From: Bradyrhizobium sp. SZCCHNS1050
GTDB lineage: Bacteria > Pseudomonadota > Alphaproteobacteria > Rhizobiales > Xanthobacteraceae
DNA length: 64,000 nt
Direction: 5' to 3'
NCBI RefSeq assembly: GCF_032484785.1
Contig: NZ_JAUETR010000001.1
Location: 806,001 to 870,000 of the forward strand
Below are positions 8,209 through 17,366 of the stretch, in pieces. Numbering within the stretch: position 1 is the stretch's first letter; every line of letters begins with the position of its first letter. Made by a program: the position numbers and the translations under genes. Below the pieces are notes generated by a model. It was not told where the DNA came from. It was given only the letters and a program-made list of their open reading frames with translations, and ran no database searches.

Positions 8209-8362
8209 CGTCGTCCCGGACAAGCCACGGCGCGCGCCAGCGCGTCGGGGCGCCGATCCGGGATCCATACGCCGCGGCCGTCGTGACGAGCAAACAGCCA
8301 ATGATCAGGCCGCCCCAAACTGCTCCCTGGGGGCTATGGTCCCGGCTCGAGGCCGGGACGAC
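8209..8362. repeat. Interspersed palindromic element, family C
   Basis: The arms CGTCGTCCCGG at 8209 and CCGGGACGAC ending at 8362 pair, with inner GGGATCCATA facing CTATGGTCCC. It lies between the long repeat and another palindrome in the gap before the degP-like gene. Confidence 0.75.
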
Positions 8363-8383
8363 AGCGGAGTGTGGAGCTGCCGC

Positions 8384-8517
8384 AGGGTGGGCAAAGCAGC
8401 GCCCGCAGGCGCAGCGTGCCCACCACCGTGCCGCGAGCTCGGAGCCGGATGGTGGGCGCGGCGCGGGAGAGAGCGCCTTGGCAGGCGCACCTCACGGCGC
8501 GCCTTTGCCCACCCTAC
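8384..8517. repeat. Interspersed palindromic element, family D
   Basis: The arms AGGGTGGGCAAAG and CTTTGCCCACCCT are exact inverted repeats about 108 bases apart, with an inner CGTGCCCACCA facing TGGTGGGCGCG. It ends just downstream of the degP-like stop codon at 8529. Confidence 0.8.
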
Positions 8518-8528
8518 TGCATCGTGCC

Positions 8529-10031
8529 CTACTGCAGGCTCAACGCGACGAAGCGCAGCTCGCCGTCGGCGTTGGAGACGAGCAGCAGCACCGACTTCTT
8601 GCCGTCCTTCTTGAGCTGGTCGACGCGCTTCTTGATATCGGCGCCCGAGGTCACCGCCTCCTGGGCGACCTCGACGATGACGTCGCCGGCCGACAGCCGC
8701 TTCTCGGCGGCGTCGGAGGCCTGGTCAACACCGGTGACGACGACGCCCTTGACGCTGTCCTTGATCTTGTAGCGGGCGCGCAGGTCCTTCGACAACGCGG
8801 CGAGATCGAGCCCGAGCGCCTTCTGGGTCACCGGCTTCTCGGCCGGCTCGTCCTTCTTGATCGCCGCCTGCTGCACCTTCTCGGTGTCCTCGAGCCGGCC
8901 GAGCTTGACCTTGAGCGTCTGCTCCTGGCCCTTGCGGATGACGATGACGTCGACCTCCTTGCCGACGGCGGTGTCGGCGACGATGCGCGACAGGTCCTTC
9001 GGCTCCTTGATGTCATGGCCGTCGAACTTGACGACGACGTCGCCCGGCTCGATGCCGGCCGGCTTGGCCGGTCCCTTGTCGTCGACGCCGGCGACCAGCG
9101 CGCCCCGCGCCGGCTTGATGTTGAGGCTCTCCGCGATCTCGTCGGTGACGCCCTGGATGCGCACGCCGAGCCAGCCGCGGCGCAGCTCGCCGAACTGGCG
9201 CAACTGGTCGACGACGCCGGCCACGGTCTTCGAGGGCACCGCGAAGCCGATGCCGATCGAGCCGCCCGACGGCGAGATGATCAGCGTGTTGACGCCGATG
9301 ACCTCGCCCTCGAGGTTGAACAGCGGGCCGCCGGAATTGCCGCGATTGATCGCGGCGTCGGTCTGGATGTAGCTGTCATAGGGCCCCGACGAGATGTCGC
9401 GGTTCTTGGCCGAGACGATGCCGGCGGTGACGGTCCCGCCGAGACTGAACGGGTTGCCGATCGCGACCACCCAGTCGCCCAGCCGCAGCTTGTCGGAGTC
9501 GCCGAACTTGACCACCGTCAGCGGCCGCGGCGGCTTGAACTTGAGCACCGCAAGGTCGGTCTTCTTGTCGACGCCGACCAGCTCGGCCTTGATCTTGGTG
9601 CCGTCGTTGAGGATCACGTTGATCTCATCGGCATCGGCAATGACGTGGTTGTTGGTGACGACAACGCCCGAGTCGTCGACGATGAAGCCCGAGCCCAGCG
9701 AGTTGGTGCGGCGCGGCGAGTTGTCGGCACCGCCCCGGCCGCCCGGACCGCCGCGGCGGTTCTTGAAGAAATCGTCGAAGAACTCCTCGAACGGCGAGCC
9801 CGGCGGCACCTGCGGATTGGCGTTCCGCCCCTCGGACGAGCCGCCCTTGGGCTCGACAGTTTGCGAGGTCGAGATATTGACGACGGCGTCGATCACCTTT
9901 TCGGCGACATCGGCGATCCCCTCCGGCCCCCGCGCCGAGGCCGGGGCCGGCGCGAGCGCCCAGCCCGCGGCAAGGACCGCCGCGGTCAGGATCGGGCGCA
10001 GTCGACGGCTGAAAGCAAGGGTTGCGGTCAT
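8529..10031 (-). CDS. Periplasmic serine protease/chaperone, DegP/Do family
   Basis: HtrA-family protease of 500 residues that degrades misfolded envelope proteins. A signal peptide covers about residues 1-34 (ending ASA-RGP). A Gly/Arg-rich linker (about 70-90) precedes a trypsin-like domain with the triad His in VVVTNNHVIAD, Asp in KKTDLAVLKF and Ser in INRGNSGGPLFN. Two PDZ domains follow (RGWLGVRIQGV onward and GVVVTGVDQAS onward). The start ATG at 10031 has GGAGAT nine bases upstream. It lies downstream of hflKC and DUF2065, the usual alphaproteobacterial order. Confidence 0.95.
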   Translation of the reverse strand: MTATLAFSRRLRPILTAAVLAAGWALAPAPASARGPEGIADVAEKVIDAVVNISTSQTVEPKGGSSEGRNANPQVPPGSPFEEFFDDFFKNRRGGPGGRGGADNSPRRTNSLGSGFIVDDSGVVVTNNHVIADADEINVILNDGTKIKAELVGVDKKTDLAVLKFKPPRPLTVVKFGDSDKLRLGDWVVAIGNPFSLGGTVTAGIVSAKNRDISSGPYDSYIQTDAAINRGNSGGPLFNLEGEVIGVNTLIISPSGGSIGIGFAVPSKTVAGVVDQLRQFGELRRGWLGVRIQGVTDEIAESLNIKPARGALVAGVDDKGPAKPAGIEPGDVVVKFDGHDIKEPKDLSRIVADTAVGKEVDVIVIRKGQEQTLKVKLGRLEDTEKVQQAAIKKDEPAEKPVTQKALGLDLAALSKDLRARYKIKDSVKGVVVTGVDQASDAAEKRLSAGDVIVEVAQEAVTSGADIKKRVDQLKKDGKKSVLLLVSNADGELRFVALSLQ

Positions 10032-10262
10032 CGGGCGGATCTCCAGAAAAGTCGGCAAATTCAACTGTTACAGTGCGCCGGAACCGGCGGGGGACGCAAG
10101 CACGCCGGATCGGACCGCAGATTCATCATTGAGGGCGACCTAATACGGCAAAATGGCGCAGCCATCGCCTCACAATGGCGTTGGCCGGGCAGCAGATCGT
10201 CATTGCAGCGGTCGGGCCTCGTTCCCGTGCGACGGGCACGCAAACGCACGACAATCCGCCGC

Positions 10263-10469
10263 TCAGATCGGCCGCCGGATCACCCAGATCAGGACCAGGC
10301 CGGCCACCGCCGAGCCGATGCCGACTGCGCGCAGCACGTTGTCGGGCGTGGTCATCGCGGTCTTCATGGCCCGCCGCATCCACTCCGGACTTGCCGCGAA
10401 CAACAGGCCTTCGAGCACGAACAGGATACCTAATCCGATGAGGAAATCGGAAAACGCAATGGACCTCAT
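10263..10469 (-). CDS. DUF2065 small membrane protein
   Basis: A 68-residue protein with two hydrophobic segments: FSDFLIGLGILFVLEGLLFA, and VGIGSAVAGLVLIWVI near the C-terminus. PEWMRRAMKTAMTTPDNVLRAVG between them is the DUF2065 signature. Its function is unknown. It sits between hflC and the degP-like protease, as is common in alphaproteobacteria, so a part in membrane protein quality control is a fair inference. Confidence 0.88.
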   Translation of the reverse strand: MRSIAFSDFLIGLGILFVLEGLLFAASPEWMRRAMKTAMTTPDNVLRAVGIGSAVAGLVLIWVIRRPI

Positions 10470-10589
10470 CGGACCCGGACCTCCCGTTCGATCTTCTTGA
10501 TATGTAACGGGGCGAAGCAACGGCTTCGCCCCCTCCATGTCAACTCTTATTCGCCCCGATCAACGGGCCCGGCATCGAGGCAGGCGCCA

Positions 10590-11528
10590 TCAGGGCTTGG
10601 GTGCCGGCACCGCGACGGCCGCGGTCGAGCTGGCGGTGGACGGCGTCTCCCCCGTCGGCTTCCCCGAGGGGTTGGCGAAGTAGCGGAAGAACTCCGAATC
10701 GGGCCGCAGCAGGAAGCGGGTGTCGCCGGATTTCAGGCCGTTCTCATACGCCGCCATCGAGCGGTAGAAGGCGAAAAAGTCGCGGTCCTTGTTGTAGGCC
10801 TCGGCGAACAGCCGGTTGCGTTCGGCATCGCCGGCGCCGCGGGTCTGCTCCGCCTGCGAGTTGGCCTCGGCGACGATCACGGTGGCCTCGCGATCGGCCT
10901 TGGACCTGATCTCCTGGGCCTTCTGGCCGCCGAGCGCCCGGAACTCCTCGGCCTCGCGCTGCCGCTCGGTCTTCATCCGGTTGTACACCGCCTGGCTGTT
11001 GGCCTCCGGCAGGTCGGCGCGGCGGATGCGGACGTCGACCACCTGGATGCCATAGGCGTCGGCCTCCTTGTCGAGCTGATCGCGGATCTTGCGCATCAGC
11101 GCCTCGCGCTCGTCGCGCACGACTTGCGTGAAGGTGACCTCGCCGAGCACGCGGCGCAGCGCGGCGTTCAGCAGCGTGCCGAGCTGGACGTTGGCGGTCT
11201 GGATCGAACCGACGCTCTGGTAGAACTGCAGCGCGTTCTTGATCTTGTAGCGCGCGAAGGCGTCGACCACGAGCCGCTTCTGGTCGAACGCGATCACCTC
11301 CTGCGAGGGGTTCTCGAGGTCGAGGATGCGCTTGTCGATCGAGATCACGTTGTCGATGAACGGTGCCTTGAAGTTCAGACCGGGCTCCGTGACGACGTCG
11401 ACCGGCTTGCCGAACCGCACCACCAGCGCCTGCTCGGTCTGATTCACGGTGAACAGCGAGCTGTAGCCGATGACGACGAGCACGAGCACGGCGACGAGCG
11501 CGACGATGCCTGCAACGGGGGACCTCAT
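10590..11528 (-). CDS. hflC: HflC, regulator of the FtsH protease
   Basis: SPFH/prohibitin-family membrane protein of 312 residues that forms the HflKC complex around FtsH. One N-terminal membrane anchor (VAGIVALVAVLVLVVIGYSS) is followed by FTVNQTEQALVVRFGKPV and the SPFH domain. A long Ala/Glu/Arg-rich coiled coil (about 195-255, REATVIVAEANSQAEQTRGA) comes next. The tail is Ala/Pro/Ser-rich. Its start overlaps the stop of hflK by four bases (ATGA). Confidence 0.96.
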   Translation of the reverse strand: MRSPVAGIVALVAVLVLVVIGYSSLFTVNQTEQALVVRFGKPVDVVTEPGLNFKAPFIDNVISIDKRILDLENPSQEVIAFDQKRLVVDAFARYKIKNALQFYQSVGSIQTANVQLGTLLNAALRRVLGEVTFTQVVRDEREALMRKIRDQLDKEADAYGIQVVDVRIRRADLPEANSQAVYNRMKTERQREAEEFRALGGQKAQEIRSKADREATVIVAEANSQAEQTRGAGDAERNRLFAEAYNKDRDFFAFYRSMAAYENGLKSGDTRFLLRPDSEFFRYFANPSGKPTGETPSTASSTAAVAVPAPKP

Positions 11529-12652
11529 CGGACGCCTCCCTGCTGAGCAGCCGGCGCCGGACGGCGCGGCAAGAGATCGCCGAGCGGCAGCAGCGGCACG
11601 GGGCCGCCGGTGGCGCCGCTGTCGAGCACGAGCTTCTCGGAGCCACCGAGCACGCGCTCCATGGTCTCGAGATAGATCCGTTCGCGGGTCACGTCGGGCG
11701 CCTTCTTGTACTCGTCATAGACCTTGAGGAAGCGCGCGCTCTGGCCCTTGGCCTCGGCGATCGCCTGCTCCTTGTAGCCCTCGGCGACCTGCAGGATCTG
11801 CGCGGCACGACCGCGCGCATCCGGCACCACCTTGTTGGCATAGGTCTGGGCTTCGTTCTGGAGACGCTCGAGGTCGGCACGCGCCGCCTGGACGTCGCGG
11901 AATGCCTCGATCACCTGGGCCGGCGGATCGACCTTCTGCATCTGCACCTGGGTGATCTGGATGCCGGAGCCGTAATTGTCGAGCGTCTTCTGCATCAGTT
12001 CCTGCACGTTCTGCTCGATCACGGTGCGGGCACCGGTGAGGATCGGCTGGATGTTGGAGCGGCCGATCACCTCGCGCATCGCGCTCTCGGCCACCGCCTT
12101 CACGGTGCCCTCGGGGTTCTGGATGTTGAACAGGAAGTCGGCCGCGCCCTTCGGCTTGATGCGCCAGAGCACGGTGACGTCGACGTCGACGATGTTCTCG
12201 TCGCCGGTCAGCATCAGGCTTTCCTCGGGGACATCGCGACCGCCGCGGCCGCGCCGGCCGGGATCGTCATTGGCGGTGATGCCGATCGAGATCGAGTTGA
12301 CGCGCAGCGCCTTGGGCAGCAGCACGGTCTCGATCGGGTAAGGCAGGTGATAGCGCAGGCCCGGCTGCTCATCACGGACATATTTGCCGAAGCGCAGCAC
12401 GACGCCGAGCTCCTCGGACTGCACGCGGTAGATGCCGGAGGCGAGCCAGATGATGATGGCGCCGAGCACGATCAGGAGCACGCCCGCGGTGCCGAAACCG
12501 CCGCCCGGCACGAACTGCTGCAGCCGGTCCTGGCCGCGCCGCAGAAGATCTTCCAGGTCGGGCGGCCTTGGACCGACCGGTTGCGGTCCCGAGCCCCAGG
12601 GCCCCTTCGGACCCTGACCCCACGGGCCTCCGCCCTGATTCTTCCACGCCAT
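11525..12652 (-). CDS. hflK: HflK, regulator of the FtsH protease
   Basis: Partner of HflC, 375 residues. The N-terminus is very Gly/Pro/Trp-rich (MAWKNQGGGPWGQGPKGPWG), the typical HflK cytoplasmic tail. One membrane helix follows near residues 60-80 (GVLLIVLGAIIIWLASGIY), then VQSEELGVVLRFGKYV starts the SPFH domain, and a coiled coil follows around residues 255-320. The start ATG at 12652 has GGAGGAGA nine bases upstream, so the longer upstream frame is not needed. Confidence 0.96.
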   Translation of the reverse strand: MAWKNQGGGPWGQGPKGPWGSGPQPVGPRPPDLEDLLRRGQDRLQQFVPGGGFGTAGVLLIVLGAIIIWLASGIYRVQSEELGVVLRFGKYVRDEQPGLRYHLPYPIETVLLPKALRVNSISIGITANDDPGRRGRGGRDVPEESLMLTGDENIVDVDVTVLWRIKPKGAADFLFNIQNPEGTVKAVAESAMREVIGRSNIQPILTGARTVIEQNVQELMQKTLDNYGSGIQITQVQMQKVDPPAQVIEAFRDVQAARADLERLQNEAQTYANKVVPDARGRAAQILQVAEGYKEQAIAEAKGQSARFLKVYDEYKKAPDVTRERIYLETMERVLGGSEKLVLDSGATGGPVPLLPLGDLLPRRPAPAAQQGGVR

Positions 12653-12902
12653 CGATCGATCTCCTCCGAGAGGCTGAGTGTACACCAACGCCGGCCCCGA
12701 CGGTCGCCGGGTTATAAGGGACGGCCCCGCCCCTTACAACGTAGCGCTCCAGCTAAGCCCGAACCGGGTTTTGTCAATGTAAACAGGGCCGGAAGCGCCC
12801 GTTTGCCGCGGCCTCAGCTCCGCCACGCGGCCAAACTGCGCGACTTCATCATTAACGGATGGTCTTGAGGGGGCCGTCGCGTCGATCCGACCGGCGAAAC
12901 GC

Positions 12903-13415
12903 TCACCGCCGCCGGCGATAGGTGACGTAGGAGAATTCGGCCTGATCGTCGGGCCCCGAGGCATGGCGCTCCCGCGCCACCTCTTCCCATTGGGCCGGGT
13001 CGATCGCCGGAAACACGGTATCGCCAGGCGGGCTCGCATGCACCTCGGTGATCTCCAGCCGGTCGGCGACCGGCATCGTCGCAGCAAAGAGCTCTGTGCC
13101 TCCGATGACCGCGATCTCCGCGGCTGAACGCCGCAGCGCATCACCACGCGCGATGCCGAGCGCTTCATCGACGGTATGGGTCACGATCGCGCCCGGCGCG
13201 CGAAACTCGGCATCGCGGGTGACGACGATGTTGGTGCGGCCCGGCAGCGGCCGGCGCGGAAACGAGACGAAGGTCTTGCGGCCCATCACGATCGGGCGGC
13301 CCATGGTCATCGCCTTGAAGCGCTGCATGTCGCTCTTCTGCCGCCACGGGATCGCACCGGCGGCGCCGATGATGCCGTTGTCGGCGACCGCGACGATCAG
13401 CACGATCTCGATCAC
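12903..13415 (-). CDS. folA: Dihydrofolate reductase
   Basis: Reduces dihydrofolate to tetrahydrofolate with NADPH, restoring the cofactor oxidised by thymidylate synthase encoded two genes upstream. 170 residues. IEIVLIVAVADNGIIGAAGAIPW holds the substrate loop, followed by MGRPIVMGRKTFVSFPRRPLPGR, and IAVIGGTELFAATMPVADRLEIT holds the NADPH-binding Gly pair and inter-strand segment. The start is taken as GTG at 13415, which overlaps the TGA of the acetyltransferase gene and places the first strand at residue 2. Confidence 0.94.
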   Translation of the reverse strand: MIEIVLIVAVADNGIIGAAGAIPWRQKSDMQRFKAMTMGRPIVMGRKTFVSFPRRPLPGRTNIVVTRDAEFRAPGAIVTHTVDEALGIARGDALRRSAAEIAVIGGTELFAATMPVADRLEITEVHASPPGDTVFPAIDPAQWEEVARERHASGPDDQAEFSYVTYRRRR

Positions 13416-13897
13416 GGCGCCCTCTCCGCCAGTTGAGCCAGAGCTTCGCCGGTCACCTTGCATAGCGTCCACTCGTCCATGAGCTCGGCGCCGAGCGATT
13501 TGTAGAAAGTGATGGAAGGAGCATTCCAGTCGAGCACCGACCATTGCAGCCGCGCCCAGCCCTTTTCGACGCAGGTGCGCGCGAGGTGACCGAGCAAGGC
13601 CTGGCCGATGCCATTGCGGCGAAACACCGGCCGCACGAACAGGTCTTCAATATAGATCCCTGGCTTGCCGGCGAACGTGGAGAAGTTGACGAACCAGACC
13701 GCGAAGCCCGCCACCGCGCCGTTCCATTCGGCGAGATCGCAGAACAGCGTCGGGTGCTCACAGAACAGCGCGCCGGCGATGTCGGCCTCGCTCGCGCCGA
13801 CCTCGTGCGATAGCTTCTCGTAGTCGGCGAGCTCCCGGATCAGCGCGAATACGCTTCCGATGTCGTCTGGCCGGGCGCTACGGATCAAAACCGGCAT
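13412..13897 (-). CDS. GNAT-family N-acetyltransferase
   Basis: 161-residue acetyl-CoA-dependent transferase. IRSARPDDIGSVFALIRELADYEK starts the GNAT fold. VNFSTFAGKPGIYIEDLFV and RPVFRRNGIGQALLGHLART carry the acetyl-CoA loop (RxxGIG), and WSVLDWNAPSITFYKSLGAE is motif B. It resembles the diamine/thialysine acetyltransferase branch, but the substrate cannot be told from sequence alone. Its ATG is three bases after the thyA stop and its stop overlaps the folA start, so it is translated with the thymidylate genes. Confidence 0.88.
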   Translation of the reverse strand: MPVLIRSARPDDIGSVFALIRELADYEKLSHEVGASEADIAGALFCEHPTLFCDLAEWNGAVAGFAVWFVNFSTFAGKPGIYIEDLFVRPVFRRNGIGQALLGHLARTCVEKGWARLQWSVLDWNAPSITFYKSLGAELMDEWTLCKVTGEALAQLAERAP

Positions 13898-13900
13898 GCG

Positions 13901-14695
13901 TCAGACCGCGACCTCGGCCTTGATATGCGGATGCGGATCGTAGCCGGCGAGCGCGAAGTCCTCGTAGCGGAAGCCGAAGATGTCCTTGACGTTCGGATTG
14001 AGCGTCATGGTCGGCAGCGGACGGGGAGCGCGCGTGAGCTGCAGCCGCGCCTGCTCGATATGGTTGGAATAGAGATGCACGTCGCCGAAGGAGTGCACGA
14101 ATTCGCCGGGCTTCAATCCCGTCACCTGCGCCGCCATCATCGTCAGCAGCGCATAGGATGCGATGTTGAAGGGCACGCCGAGGAAGACGTCGGCCGAGCG
14201 CTGGTAGAGCTGGCACGACAATCTGCCGTTCACGACATAGAACTGGAACAGGCAGTGGCACGGCGGCAGCGCCATCTTCTCGACGTCGGCCGGGTTCCAG
14301 GCCGTCACGATCAGCCGGCGCGAATCCGGATTGCGCCTGATCATGTCGATCACGTTCGTGATCTGGTCGATATGACCGCCGTCCGGCGTCGGCCACGAGC
14401 GCCACTGATAGCCGTAGACGGGGCCGAGATCGCCATTGGCGTCGGCCCACTCGTCCCAGATGGTGACGCCGTTGTCGTGCAGATATTTGATGTTGGTGTC
14501 GCCCTTCAGGAACCACAGCAGCTCGTGCACGATCGCCTTGAGCGGCAGCCGCTTGGTGGTCACCAGCGGAAAGCCGGCCGCAAGGTTGAAGCGCATCTGG
14601 TGGCCGAACACCGACAGCGTGCCGGTGCCGGTGCGGTCGTGCTTCTCGGCGCCGTCGGACAGGATGCGTTCGAGCAGGTCGTGATACTGGTGCAT
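13901..14695 (-). CDS. thyA: Thymidylate synthase
   Basis: Methylates dUMP to dTMP with methylenetetrahydrofolate. 264 residues, the standard short bacterial form. [19 protein letters not shown] near the N-terminus binds phosphate. [19 protein letters not shown] has the catalytic Cys, and [20 protein letters not shown] and [15 protein letters not shown] are strong signatures. It is first in the thyA-GNAT-folA series that continues toward hflKC. Confidence 0.98.
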   Translation of the reverse strand: MHQYHDLLERILSDGAEKHDRTGTGTLSVFGHQMRFNLAAGFPLVTTKRLPLKAIVHELLWFLKGDTNIKYLHDNGVTIWDEWADANGDLGPVYGYQWRSWPTPDGGHIDQITNVIDMIRRNPDSRRLIVTAWNPADVEKMALPPCHCLFQFYVVNGRLSCQLYQRSADVFLGVPFNIASYALLTMMAAQVTGLKPGEFVHSFGDVHLYSNHIEQARLQLTRAPRPLPTMTLNPNVKDIFGFRYEDFALAGYDPHPHIKAEVAV

Positions 14696-14822
14696 GGTGC
14701 GCGCTGGCGGCCTTTCGCAGAAGGCGGCGAACTTAACGACAGGGATCGCCCGGCCCTAGCCTCGACTCGGCCCGGCCGCCAATTATACCCCGAAAAATGT
14801 CGGCCACCGCTGCAAACGACAA

Positions 14823-14845
14823 GGGCGGAACCGCACGTTCCGCCC
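14823..14845 (-). terminator. Hairpin downstream of tctA, possible terminator
   Basis: GGGCGGAAC, a five-base loop and GTTCCGCCC form a perfect nine-pair stem in the 272-base gap between tctA and thyA. On the minus strand it is followed only by TTGTCG, so intrinsic termination would be weak; it may be a bidirectional insulator between the two leftward units. Confidence 0.4.
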
Positions 14846-14967
14846 CCCCCTCCCGATCCATGGCCGTTCCGTACCCAGCTCGCCGGCTTGAGGACCGCGG
14901 ACCATTTGACGATCTCGCCCTTCACCAGCGTCCCGAGCGACTCCGGCGTCCGGTCCGCCGACGCAGG

Positions 14968-16485
14968 TCAGCCTTCGCTCTCCACGAAGACCTCGTCGCG
15001 CTTGCGGCGCAACGTCGGCAGCACCGCCAGCACCAACAGCCCCGCCGCGATCGCGAGCAGCACGGCCGACAGCGGCCGCGTCAGGAACACCGACCAGTCG
15101 CCGCGCGAGATCAGCAGCGCCCGGCGCAGGTTCTCCTCCATCAACGGGCCCAGCACCATGCCGAGCAACAGCGGCGCCGGCTCGAAATCATGCTTGATCA
15201 GCCAGTAGCCGACGAGGCCGAACGCGCCCGCCAGGACGACGTCGACCGGCGCGTTGTTAACCGAATAGATGCCGATCGCGCAGAAGATCACGATCGACGG
15301 GAACATCAGCCGGTATGGCACGCGCAAGAGCCGCACCCAGATGCCGACCAGCGGCAGGTTGATGATGATCAGCATGAGATTACCGATCCACATCGAGGCG
15401 ATCATGCCCCAGACCAGATCGGGCTGCTTCTGCATCACCTGCGGGCCCGGCACGATGCCGTGGATGGTCATCGCGCCGACCATCAGCGCCATGACCGCAT
15501 TCGGCGGAATGCCGAGCGTCAGCAGCGGAATGAAGGAGGTCTGCGCCGCCGCATTATTGGCGCTCTCCGGCGCCGCGACGCCCTCGATCGCACCGCGACC
15601 GAACCGCGACGGATCTCGCGCGATCTTCTTCTCCAGCGTATAGGCCGCGAACGAGGCGATCACCGCACCTCCGCCCGGCAGGATGCCCAGGATCGAACCG
15701 AGCACCGTGCCGCGCAGGATCGCCGGCGCGGAGTCCTTCAGATCCTTCCTGGTTGGCATCAGGCCGGTGATCTTCTTCTGCACGAGGTCGCGGTCCATCT
15801 CCGCGCCGGCATCGAGATTGCGAATGATCTCGGCAAAGCCGAACACGCCCATCGCGACGGTGGCAAAGCCCAGGCCGTCGGCGAGCTCGGGAATATTGAA
15901 GGCCATGCGCGAGACGCCGGTCTCGATGTCCGAGCCGACCATCGACAGCAGCAGGCCGAGCACGATCATTGCGATCGCCTTCAGCACCGAGCCCTTCGCC
16001 AGCACGACTGCGAAGATCAGGCCCAGCACCATCAGCGAGAAATACTCGGCCGGGCCGAACGCCAGCGCGAGCTTGGTCAACGGCGCGCCGAGGATCGCAA
16101 TCAGCACGGTGGCAACGCAGCCGGCGAAGAATGAGCCGATCGCGGCAATCGCCAGCGCCGGACCGGCACGGCCCTGCTTCGCCATCTGGAAGCCGTCGAG
16201 CGCGGTCACCACCGACGTCGCCTCGCCGGGAATGTTGACCAGGATGGACGTCGTCGAGCCGCCATACTGGGCGCCGTAGTAGATGCCGGCCAGCATGATC
16301 AGCGCGCCGACCGGCGGCAGGCCGAAGGTGATCGGCAGCAACATCGCGACGGTGGCGATGGTCCCGATGCCCGGGAGAACGCCGACCAGCGTGCCGACCA
16401 GCGCGCCGATCAGGCACATCAGCAGATTGATTGGCGACAACGCGACGGCGAAACCGTGGGCGAGATTTGCAAACAGATCCATCAC
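14968..16485 (-). CDS. tctA: Tripartite tricarboxylate transporter, large membrane subunit TctA
   Basis: Large integral membrane component (505 residues, about 12 segments) of a TTT-type carrier that imports carboxylates with a periplasmic binding protein. The family repeats GTLVGVLPGIGTIATVAMLLPITFG, YYGAQYGGSTTSILVNIPGE and GILPGGGAVIASFAAYTLEK are all present. It is encoded four bases after tctB. No TctC binding protein gene is nearby, so the partner and substrate are unknown. Confidence 0.94.
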   Translation of the reverse strand: MMDLFANLAHGFAVALSPINLLMCLIGALVGTLVGVLPGIGTIATVAMLLPITFGLPPVGALIMLAGIYYGAQYGGSTTSILVNIPGEATSVVTALDGFQMAKQGRAGPALAIAAIGSFFAGCVATVLIAILGAPLTKLALAFGPAEYFSLMVLGLIFAVVLAKGSVLKAIAMIVLGLLLSMVGSDIETGVSRMAFNIPELADGLGFATVAMGVFGFAEIIRNLDAGAEMDRDLVQKKITGLMPTRKDLKDSAPAILRGTVLGSILGILPGGGAVIASFAAYTLEKKIARDPSRFGRGAIEGVAAPESANNAAAQTSFIPLLTLGIPPNAVMALMVGAMTIHGIVPGPQVMQKQPDLVWGMIASMWIGNLMLIIINLPLVGIWVRLLRVPYRLMFPSIVIFCAIGIYSVNNAPVDVVLAGAFGLVGYWLIKHDFEPAPLLLGMVLGPLMEENLRRALLISRGDWSVFLTRPLSAVLLAIAAGLLVLAVLPTLRRKRDEVFVESEG

Positions 16486-16489
16486 GCCC

Positions 16490-17269
16490 TCACTGCAAAA
16501 GGAAACGCGGCAACAGCGGCATCGGCAACCCCAGCACGTAGGGGAACAGCAGCGCGCAGCCGCCGGTCAGGCAGATGCCGACGATCAGGGCCTCGCGCCA
16601 GCGCGTCTCGGGGCTGCCGATCGCCGCGATCAGGAAGCTTGCAAGCCCCGTGACCAATAGTCCGAGCGGGCGAATGGAGACGGCGAAGGTCAGGATCGCG
16701 AGCGAGACGAACAGCGGTCCGCGCCAGTGATAGGTCGCAAGCTGCGCGCCTTCACTCACGACGCCGATCACGGCCACGGCAGCTCCGAGCCCTAGCAGCA
16801 GCAGACCGAACATCCGCGGCGCAGTTCCGGCACCGAACGAGAAGCCGCGCATGCCCTGCAGGTCGCTGGAGGCCCACAACGCGAACAGCGCGATCGCCAT
16901 CAGCACGACGCCGCCGAAATAGTCCTGCGGCGCGCGTGGACGTACCATGAATGTGAACACCGCGACCGCGATCAGCGGATAGGTGTAGATGAGCGCCAGC
17001 AGAACATCGGAAGACAGCGAGGTCTTGCCGCTTGCGGCATATTGCTGCGCCAGGCTCGGGATCGCCATTGACAAGGCCGACGCATGGGCTCCAATGACCT
17101 GCAGCGGACCGCGTCCGGAGAGTGGACCTACAAGACCGGCCAAGGCGATCAGCAGTTCGATGATCTGTGGCGCGAAGGCAAGGACCAGAATGATCGATGC
17201 GCCGGTCACGCTGCGGGCGGCCGACATGCCCGCCGTTTCGCCCGACAATTGGCCCGTGGTCTCGGCCAT
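16490..17269 (-). CDS. tctB: TctB-like small membrane subunit of a TTT transporter
   Basis: 259 residues; longer than the usual TctB of about 150. The C-terminal half (about 110-250) has the four-segment TctB layout: DYFGGVVLMAIALFALWASS, FGLLLLGLGAAVAVIGVV, FVSLAILTFAVSIRPLGLLV, then the last helix. The N-terminal part adds two more hydrophobic stretches. ATG at 17269 is chosen for the purine-rich GGGAGGGCGAGG just upstream. Confidence 0.83.
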   Translation of the reverse strand: MAETTGQLSGETAGMSAARSVTGASIILVLAFAPQIIELLIALAGLVGPLSGRGPLQVIGAHASALSMAIPSLAQQYAASGKTSLSSDVLLALIYTYPLIAVAVFTFMVRPRAPQDYFGGVVLMAIALFALWASSDLQGMRGFSFGAGTAPRMFGLLLLGLGAAVAVIGVVSEGAQLATYHWRGPLFVSLAILTFAVSIRPLGLLVTGLASFLIAAIGSPETRWREALIVGICLTGGCALLFPYVLGLPMPLLPRFLLQ

Positions 17270-17366
17270 GCCTCGCCCTCCCCGATCGGCCTTGATGGCC
17301 GGCACTGTTTTCGTTCGGCGGCCCGGAGCAAACCGGTCGCGCTTCTATTTTGCCTAGCGACTTTCC

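Noticed and set aside
8187..10433. 748-codon plus-strand frame over the degP-like gene
   Set aside because: Shadow frame rich in Arg, Leu, Asp and Ala with no signal, domain or ribosome site; degP on the other strand is certain.
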